Part shown: positions 5,593 through 10,586 of the stretch, piece by piece
How the letters are laid out: every line of letters starts with the position of its first letter
How positions within the stretch are numbered: position 1 is the first letter of the stretch
NCBI GenBank assembly: GCA_964353455.1
Contig: CAYGWP010000086.1
Location: 1 to 10,586 of the forward strand
Origin: CAYGWP01 sp964353455
GTDB taxonomy: Bacteria > Planctomycetota > Phycisphaerae > FEN-1346
Direction: 5' to 3'
DNA: 10,586 bases
Program-made: the position numbers and the translations under genes
The notes under the pieces: generated by a model
What the model was told of the DNA's origin: nothing
The model's input: only the letters and a program-made list of their open reading frames with translations
Databases searched by the model: none

Positions 5593-6431
5593 TATCCAGC
5601 CCTCCAGTGCAGCGCGTTGGCGATGGCGCAGTCCACCACCGCCCGCGTTGCGCCCGACTGCACCCAGGCACGGGCGTCCTTGCACTTCAAGGGCCGGATG
5701 ACCTTCGGGCGGCGGCCCGCCTCGGTGAGCGCCCTGGCGAGACGATCGGCGCCGTCGATGCCTGGGTCATCGGCGTCGGCCATGACCACCACGTCGCGGC
5801 GGCGAAGCGCGCGGACGACCTCGATGACCATCTCAACGGCGCCGGTGCAGGACGGCCGGCCGATGGCGTCGTAGCCCAGGTCCAAGAGGGCCGCCGTGTC
5901 GGTCGGACCCTCGCACACAAGCAGCGGACCGCTGCCGGACAAACCGTCCGGCCAGAACAGGCCGTTATGGCTGCCGGGAACGGCCCACTTCCGCCCGTCC
6001 TCGGCCCGCAGGCGCACGCCGATCCTCTCACCCGCGCTGTCGCACATCGGGAACGCCCACGCCCGGTGCGGCGCGGCCCACGCGATGCCAAGTCGCCGCA
6101 GGCTGCCGGGCGAGACGCCGAGACCTGCGGCAAGGCGATCCACCTCGCACATGCGCGTGTCGCGCTGGAAGCGGCGGAGCAGCGCCGGCCAGTCGATCGC
6201 GCCACTGTCCACGTCCTTCGGCGGCGGCACGTACACCGGAGGGGCGGGCCGTGGCGGTGCGGCGGCGATCCGGTGCAACCAACCGCCGTTGCGGACCGGG
6301 CGGTCGGACTTGACGCGCATGCAAACGGCCACGGTGCGGTCCGGACTAAGGCCACACCAATCCCCCCGGCCGCAGACTTTGCAGGGCTCACGCTTGGTAA
6401 CACGAATCCACTTGGCGGCGCAGATGGTCAT
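5592..6431 (-). CDS. Toprim-domain phage DNA primase with N-terminal zinc finger
   Basis: 279 residues. ATG at 6431 shares a base with the helicase stop (TGATG), and GGAGG is seven bases upstream. The N-terminus has a zinc finger, CKVCGRGDWC at C17, C20 and C26 with C37 as probable fourth ligand, of the type seen before phage primase domains. A proline-rich linker follows (59-71), then a primase core. The Toprim domain starts at LLVCEGPTD (E174, G175) and has VVVMADADD (D219, D221), the conserved acidic residues that hold Mg2+. It would lay RNA primers on the single strand made by the helicase. Unlike T7 gp4 it has no attached RecA-type helicase; unwinding is supplied by the separate gene before it. 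The zinc finger and Toprim order support primase over a bare Toprim nuclease. Confidence 0.9.
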   Translation of the reverse strand: MTICAAKWIRVTKREPCKVCGRGDWCGLSPDRTVAVCMRVKSDRPVRNGGWLHRIAAAPPRPAPPVYVPPPKDVDSGAIDWPALLRRFQRDTRMCEVDRLAAGLGVSPGSLRRLGIAWAAPHRAWAFPMCDSAGERIGVRLRAEDGRKWAVPGSHNGLFWPDGLSGSGPLLVCEGPTDTAALLDLGYDAIGRPSCTGAVEMVIEVVRALRRRDVVVMADADDPGIDGADRLARALTEAGRRPKVIRPLKCKDARAWVQSGATRAVVDCAIANALHWRAG

Positions 6432-8089
6432 CAGTACACCTCCACCGGCGCAGCAGGACTGTCCACGGGCCGCTTCCAGTTGTTCTTCGCCAGGGCGTCA
6501 ATCAGGCGGCTGGCCTCGGCGAACGGAACGTCCGTGGGGTAGCCGTAGCGACTGAGAAGCCGCGATTGCTTGAAGCTGCACCGCTTCTCTTCGTAACGAT
6601 GGACGATCTCGCCGACGAGTTGCTTGGCCTGCGTGAACGTCAGGCCAGCCGTGTCGATACAGTTGCGTTCCAGCAGGGCGAGCATCTTTTCCGACGGTTG
6701 CCGGCCCTTGTCCCACCCGCGCTCCCGCCAGGGCTCGATGTGGAAGACCTCGAAGGGGTCGACTACCTGGCTCGTGTAGCGGGCCTTGACGCGCAGGGCA
6801 GCCCGGCGGGCTCGCTCGCGCTCTTCGGCCAAGTTCTTCTCGGCGTCCGCAAGGGTCTCGGCCATGTCGACGGCCGCGCCGTCGGCGTCCTCCGCCGCCT
6901 TCCTGGCGCGATCGACAACCTCGTCGGCGTAGTTGCCGCCGAGGATGTCGGCGGTCGTGATAAGCCTGTGCCGGCCGGAGTTGCCCACAAAGTCGATAAT
7001 CTCGCACGCCGGCTTCGCGCTGGCCGCAATTGCCGCACGGCGGGCATCGGCCTCCTCGTGGGCATCCACCAAGCCAGGCAGCGGCCGCGTGCCCCGGCCA
7101 GCCATCTGCGCATAGAGGGCCCGACTCTTCGTGGGCCGCGCCATGACGACACACACGATGCCCGGCTCGTCGAATCCCTCGGTCGCTACGCCTACGTTGA
7201 CCAGCATCTGGAATTTGCCGACGGCATAGTCGGCCAGCATCCCCCGCCGCTCGTCTTTCGGCGTCGTGCCCGTGACGAACCGGGCGCACTGGCTGTGGTG
7301 ACGGTTGAAGATCTCGCACAGCCGCTCGGCATGGGCCACGGAGGCGGCGAACACCAACGTCTTCCTCCCCGCCGCCAGGTCCATCGTCGGCGCCGCGATC
7401 CCGTGCAGCGTCTCTTCGTACTCCATCACCCGGGCGAGGTCCGCCCCGTTCAGGTCTCCGGCGGTGGTCCGCACGCCGGAGTAGTCGAGACCATCGACAA
7501 CCACGCTCCGCTGCTGAATGGGCACGAGCCAGCCGTCATGGATGGCGTCGAGGAGTTCGTACTCGTAGGCCACCGAATCGAATATCTGGCCCAGGGCCTC
7601 CTCGTCATGGCGGTCGGGCGTGGCGGTGACGCCGAGGATTTTCAGGTTCTCATTCTGACCGTAGTGCTCAAGCACCCGCCGATACGTAGGTGCCGTGGCG
7701 TGATGGGCCTCATCGACAACTAGCAGGCTAAACTCCTGCGGGTCGAACCGCTTCATGCGGGTGTCGCCGTTTCGCCCGGCGCACTGGGTCTGAATGGACG
7801 AGACGACGACGCGGGCCTTGCCGAACATGGCGTGGTCGGCCCGCATCTCGGCCATCTCGATGTCTGGCCTGGCGCCGGTGACGGCCTCGATCTTGTCGGC
7901 TGCCTGGAAGATGAGTTCCTCGCGGTGCGCGAGGACGAGCGTCCGCCCCATGGGCACCCGGTTGATGACGTGGGCGAAGGTCACCGTTTTGCCCGTCCCC
8001 GTGGGCTGGACGAGCAGCGTCGATCGCGCCGAGCGCCACGCGTCGAAGATGCCGTCCACGGCGGTCTGCTGATAGGGACGGAGTCTCAC
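6431..8089 (-). CDS. SF2 DEAD/DEAH-box DNA helicase
   Basis: The start is GTG at 8089, overlapping the ParB gene stop by four bases (GTGA), with GAAGGAAA upstream at 8097-8104; an in-frame upstream extension is not protein-like. Of 552 residues, the first begin VRLRPYQQTA, the Q-motif-like helicase start. Motif I is PTGTGKT at 29-35, motif Ia LAHREEL (53-59), motif II VVDEAHH with DEAH at 126-129, motif III TATP (155-158), and motif VI QMAGRGTR near 350. The last 150 residues hold an Arg/Glu-rich helical stretch (AEERERARRAALR) and an extra domain that probably binds DNA. It belongs to the RES-III/UvrB-like branch of phage helicases. It could unwind the fork or recombination intermediates. 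Its place between ParB and primase fits a replisome gene. Confidence 0.95.
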   Translation of the reverse strand: MRLRPYQQTAVDGIFDAWRSARSTLLVQPTGTGKTVTFAHVINRVPMGRTLVLAHREELIFQAADKIEAVTGARPDIEMAEMRADHAMFGKARVVVSSIQTQCAGRNGDTRMKRFDPQEFSLLVVDEAHHATAPTYRRVLEHYGQNENLKILGVTATPDRHDEEALGQIFDSVAYEYELLDAIHDGWLVPIQQRSVVVDGLDYSGVRTTAGDLNGADLARVMEYEETLHGIAAPTMDLAAGRKTLVFAASVAHAERLCEIFNRHHSQCARFVTGTTPKDERRGMLADYAVGKFQMLVNVGVATEGFDEPGIVCVVMARPTKSRALYAQMAGRGTRPLPGLVDAHEEADARRAAIAASAKPACEIIDFVGNSGRHRLITTADILGGNYADEVVDRARKAAEDADGAAVDMAETLADAEKNLAEERERARRAALRVKARYTSQVVDPFEVFHIEPWRERGWDKGRQPSEKMLALLERNCIDTAGLTFTQAKQLVGEIVHRYEEKRCSFKQSRLLSRYGYPTDVPFAEASRLIDALAKNNWKRPVDSPAAPVEVY

Positions 8090-9051
8090 CGTTTCATTTC
8101 CTTCGGTGCGGCATTCCAGGCAAGTTCGCCGACCCAGCCGCGGCCGTGGCAGGCCTTGCAGCCGGCGGCGCGGCAGTACGGGCACGCGGCGTGGGGCATG
8201 GCGGCCTTCAGTTGTCGGATGACGTTGGCGCAATCGGCCTGGAACCGCGCGGGCAGGATGTCGGTGTAGAGCGTGTCCTTCGCCTCGACGGCATTGAGGA
8301 CCGCCGATTTGACCTGCCTGACGGCCAGCAACAGGGCCTGCATCTCGTGGCGCCGGCGGAACGCCTCGGCGACCTTGCCCTCGACGGCGTGACCAACCCG
8401 GTCGGTAACGGCCTCGACCGCCGGCGCAGCGCCGGAGGCGGGGGCGGTGCCCTGCGGCGCGCCGGGCATGTCTAGCGGGATGTCATCGGGGTCGGGCGGC
8501 GCTGCCGGGGCGGCCTTCGTGCCAGGGGCCTTGCCGATGTTGGCGGTCTCCGTCGTGCGACCGTCCTTGCCGGTACGTTCTGTTGACTGTCCAATTTGGA
8601 CAGTGGGGCGGTACTTGGCGACGGTCGATGGCGACACGCCCAGGTGGTCGGCAATGGCACGGTCGCTGAGTTTCGGCCTGGCAGCCAACGCCGCCTTGAC
8701 GGCCCGCTCCTTGTCGGCGTGGCTGCGAGGAAGTCCGTGCGCCCTGTTGGCCCCCAGCGACATCCAGAACGCATCGTCGCGTGTTCCTGCCCAAACCTCG
8801 GCCTGGATAGTCGCCTCGCCGGCCTCGGCGGCCGCCTTGACGCGGTGGAAGCCGTCGGAGAGCCAGTGGTCCGTGCCGTCGAAGTACACCTGCACCGGCG
8901 GAAAACGGTCGCCCGCCTTCATCCGCTCGGCATACTCGCGCACCGTCTCGGCGTCGATGGCGGCCCGCGGCTGGGTGCCGCCGTCGAGGCGGATGGCATC
9001 CAGCGGCAGGTCTTTGAGCGTCGGGAACGGTTCCGGGGTCTTGGCGGTCAT
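8086..9051 (-). CDS. ParB-like protein with helix-turn-helix and C-terminal zinc knuckle
   Basis: 321 residues from ATG 9051, with TAAGGAGGT nine bases before it, the first bases being the stop of the preceding gene. Residues about 12-100 form a ParB/Srx-like domain, with SDGFHRVKAA (65-74) standing for the ParB GERRxRA motif. A helix-turn-helix follows, LSDRAIADHLGVSPSTVAKYR with recognition helix about 139-148. A low-complexity Ala/Pro linker (about 170-215) leads to a helical region and then a zinc knuckle with CPYC (290, 293) and CKAC (298, 301), followed by HGRGW as in DnaJ-type fingers. In the family, ParB-HTH proteins bind DNA sites and some members bind CTP. Here it is embedded in the replication operon, so it may mark DNA for the helicase or regulate this operon. 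It is a stand-alone counterpart of the ParB half of the methyltransferase. Confidence 0.93.
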   Translation of the reverse strand: MTAKTPEPFPTLKDLPLDAIRLDGGTQPRAAIDAETVREYAERMKAGDRFPPVQVYFDGTDHWLSDGFHRVKAAAEAGEATIQAEVWAGTRDDAFWMSLGANRAHGLPRSHADKERAVKAALAARPKLSDRAIADHLGVSPSTVAKYRPTVQIGQSTERTGKDGRTTETANIGKAPGTKAAPAAPPDPDDIPLDMPGAPQGTAPASGAAPAVEAVTDRVGHAVEGKVAEAFRRRHEMQALLLAVRQVKSAVLNAVEAKDTLYTDILPARFQADCANVIRQLKAAMPHAACPYCRAAGCKACHGRGWVGELAWNAAPKEMKR

Positions 9052-9065
9052 CGAATCGAACCTCC

Positions 9066-9281
9066 TTACGAGATGAGCGTGTGTACCAACCGCCGCCGCA
9101 TCTCACGTGCGTGTGACTGTTCCATCTGGGCCTCGAACGCCTGGGCCGTCGCCGCTTCCACCAGTCGGCCCGCCGCCCGAAGGTCGGCCGCCAGAACGCC
9201 GACATCCTCAATGGCGTGCAGCACCCGCATATCGAGAGCCTCTTGGGTCTCCGGCGGCGTTCGGGGCATGGACGGTCCCAT
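9066..9281 (-). CDS. Small 71-aa protein of unknown function in the replication operon
   Basis: ATG at 9281 shares its A with the stop of the SSB-like gene (TGATG) and no ribosome site is seen, which fits translation by coupling. It ends with TAA 14 bp before the ParB start, and that stop is part of the ParB gene's ribosome site. The sequence is mainly helical, with ALDMRVLHAIEDVGVLAADLRAAGRL and a closing EMRRRLVHTLIS; no cysteines, membrane segment or known motif. Length and place suggest an accessory of the SSB or ParB protein. I recognise no family. Confidence 0.62.
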   Translation of the reverse strand: MGPSMPRTPPETQEALDMRVLHAIEDVGVLAADLRAAGRLVEAATAQAFEAQMEQSHAREMRRRLVHTLIS

Positions 9282-9772
9282 CAGAACGGAACGGCGTCGG
9301 GGTCCAGATCGTCTTCCGGCGCAGGGGGCTGCGTAGGCGCGGCGGCAGGCCGCGTGCGGACTGGCGTCACGTCGGCGTACTCCTTGCCGTCACCGCCGCG
9401 CTTGTACTTGAGGTCCGCCCGCAGACGCCGGCCGACGAGGTTGGCCCGGGCGAACTCCTGGCTTGCGAAGTCGCGCGGCAGGACACCGTCGGCCTTCATG
9501 CGGGCCATGTCGGCGCCGGCAGCCGATAGGAGCCGCGCCAGCACCCAGCCAGCCTTCTCCGACAGAGTGACCATCTGTGAGGCCTCGCGGCCCTCGCTGT
9601 CGGCGAAGATGAGCATGATCTGCGGGTCGCCGTCGCGGCTCTTGAACGCGCCGCCCTTCTTCGAGCCGAAGAGCAGCCGCTTGATGGCCACGTCGTGGAC
9701 GCCGGCCGGAATCCGCTCGGCGTAGTCACTGCCCGCTTCTTGCGTGGATGCCTTCTCCCAGTCAAAAGCCAT
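9281..9772 (-). CDS. Phage SSB-like protein (DUF669 type) with acidic C-terminal tip
   Basis: 163 residues from ATG 9772, with AAAGGAG (9781-9787 on the plus strand) eight bases upstream. It starts MAFDWEKA, then IPAGVHDVAIKRLLFG and GDPQIMLIFADSEGREA, a beta-rich pattern of the DUF669 phage family, probably an OB-type fold. The tail is disordered (RPAAAPTQPPAP) and ends EDDLDPDAVPF, close to the DDDIPF tip of E. coli SSB, which binds partner proteins through its last Phe. The gene lies between a Sak4-like ATPase and the ParB gene; in HK620 a Sak4 is stimulated by its neighbouring SSB. It would coat single strands and recruit the annealing or replication enzymes. The tip is clear; the fold assignment is moderate. 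Confidence 0.78.
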   Translation of the reverse strand: MAFDWEKASTQEAGSDYAERIPAGVHDVAIKRLLFGSKKGGAFKSRDGDPQIMLIFADSEGREASQMVTLSEKAGWVLARLLSAAGADMARMKADGVLPRDFASQEFARANLVGRRLRADLKYKRGGDGKEYADVTPVRTRPAAAPTQPPAPEDDLDPDAVPF

Positions 9773-9775
9773 ACT

Positions 9776-10585
9776 TCACGCTCCTTTCGTGGCGCTGCGT
9801 TCGATCTTGGCGACGATGGCGTCGACCTGCTGTTGGGTGAGATGGTCGAGACTCGCGACCTTAAAGTGGCTGCACCAGGCCGCCTGCTGCCGGTCGGTGA
9901 GGTTGTGTTCGGCAATAAGGGCCTGGAGGCGCGCAAGGTCCGGGCCTCGCTGCGCTTCGCCCGGGCAAGCGGGGCCCGCGGGCTGCGCGGGGGCCGGCGG
10001 TTGCGGCAATGCGGGCGACGACGGCTTCGCAGACTGCGGCGCCGGCGTGGTCGGCCGCATGGCCGGCACGCCCTCGGCGAGCCACGCGGCCAACTCCCGG
10101 CCGAACGCCTCGTCGGGTTTCTCGATGATGCGGTCCTGGAACTTCCCGGTGCGGTCCTTGATGACCCTGCCGACGTGGTCGGTCGTGAGTTCCAGCAGGA
10201 GGTCGAACTCGTACTCGATGCCCTTGCCCTGCTCGGGCGCAAGGCCGATCCGCACGGGCCGCAGGCGCCCCGTCTTCTCGTCGGTCTGCTGGTTCCACTC
10301 GGTCTTCGAGCGCATCGTGGCGATGATGTGGCCGGGGAAGTCCAGCAGCGCGTCGATGAGGCGCCGCTGCTTGGGCGTACCCTCACTCCAAGCGGCCCAG
10401 GTGTTCCCGCCGAAGCGGGCCTTGGCCAGCCGGTCCACCTCCTGGAGGAGTTCCTGCCACCCGTGCGAGAGCGAGTCGATGATAAGGACATCGTACCCTG
10501 CGCTCGCCGCCGCCTGGAGCGCCGCCAGGTAGCCGTCGATGGTGCGATCCTCGAGCTGGCAGGCGTTGAACTGGAACCGGTCGCC
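9776..10585 (-). CDS. Sak4/RecA-like phage AAA ATPase (recombinase), 5' end off window
   Basis: 269 residues visible, open to the right edge (frame phase set by base 10585); Walker A and the true start are missing. The visible part begins GDRFQFNACQLEDRTIDGYL and has the Walker B stretch YDVLIIDSLSHGW. Later come HIIATMRSKTEW and the LTTDHVGRVIKDRTGKF end of the ATPase domain typical of AAA_24/Sak4 proteins, which anneal single strands in phage recombination. Past a Pro/Ala-rich linker (about 170-205) a small helical domain (LQALIAEHNLTDRQQAAW) closes the protein; like domains occur behind other phage annealing proteins. It ends three bases before the SSB-like gene starts. Family is fairly sure from the Walker B context; the missing N-terminus is the caveat. 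Confidence 0.87.
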   Translation of the reverse strand, partial: GDRFQFNACQLEDRTIDGYLAALQAAASAGYDVLIIDSLSHGWQELLQEVDRLAKARFGGNTWAAWSEGTPKQRRLIDALLDFPGHIIATMRSKTEWNQQTDEKTGRLRPVRIGLAPEQGKGIEYEFDLLLELTTDHVGRVIKDRTGKFQDRIIEKPDEAFGRELAAWLAEGVPAMRPTTPAPQSAKPSSPALPQPPAPAQPAGPACPGEAQRGPDLARLQALIAEHNLTDRQQAAWCSHFKVASLDHLTQQQVDAIVAKIERSATKGA

Positions 10586-10586
10586 C

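Noticed and set aside
6566..7723. 385-codon plus-strand frame
   Set aside because: Antisense of the helicase gene, whose motifs I to VI are all present in order.

Overview
The window is a compact phage or prophage replication and recombination module from a GC-rich bacterium. A long minus-strand run reads from the right edge down to about 4542. It is interrupted by a plus-strand accessory cassette at 1102-4462, and minus-strand phage DNA resumes with a ParB-methyltransferase gene running off the left edge. The host cannot be named from sequence alone. GC-rich coding, many GTG starts, strong AGGAG-type ribosome sites and stop/start overlaps fit a temperate phage of a GC-rich Gram-negative lineage. 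A Planctomycetota-like host is only a weak guess, from the style of the HEAT-like and AAA/DUF4143 proteins.

Minus-strand operon, in transcription order: a Sak4/RecA-like AAA ATPase (truncated at the right edge); an SSB-like protein (DUF669 type) with an SSB-style acidic C-terminal tip; a 71-aa unknown; a ParB-fold protein with a helix-turn-helix and a C-terminal zinc knuckle; an SF2 DEAH helicase; a Toprim primase with an N-terminal zinc finger; a small replication-initiator-like protein; a gene-poor stretch at 5084-5223 that looks like a replication origin; a RusA-like Holliday junction resolvase; and a previously easy-to-miss 50-aa gene. Most junctions overlap (TGATG, GTGA, TAGTG) or are a few bases long, so the set is probably one translationally coupled transcript. 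Together these proteins could load on the origin, prime, unwind, coat single strands, anneal or recombine, and resolve junctions. No DNA polymerase and no DnaB-type helicase are visible.

The strongest non-coding signal is at 5170-5223: four copies of CGGACA at exactly 11-bp spacing plus one inverted copy, next to a 27-nt pure pyrimidine run and an AT-rich island. The layout (initiator-like gene, iterons, strand-asymmetric AT-rich tract) resembles the lambda origin.

The plus-strand cassette holds a 118-aa coiled-coil protein, a roughly 595-bp gap without a convincing gene, then an AAA ATPase fused to a DUF4143 (PD-(D/E)XK-like) nuclease domain, followed 9 bp later by a helical-repeat protein. 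A TGACCAAAC motif lies upstream of both the 118-aa gene and the ATPase gene; before the ATPase it forms a perfect 9-bp dyad plus a third copy. This suggests a shared regulator and an independently expressed cargo ('moron') module, possibly an uncharacterised defence or superinfection-exclusion pair. At the left edge, the minus-strand ParB-DNA methyltransferase has an intact DPPY motif and loses its C-terminus off the window.
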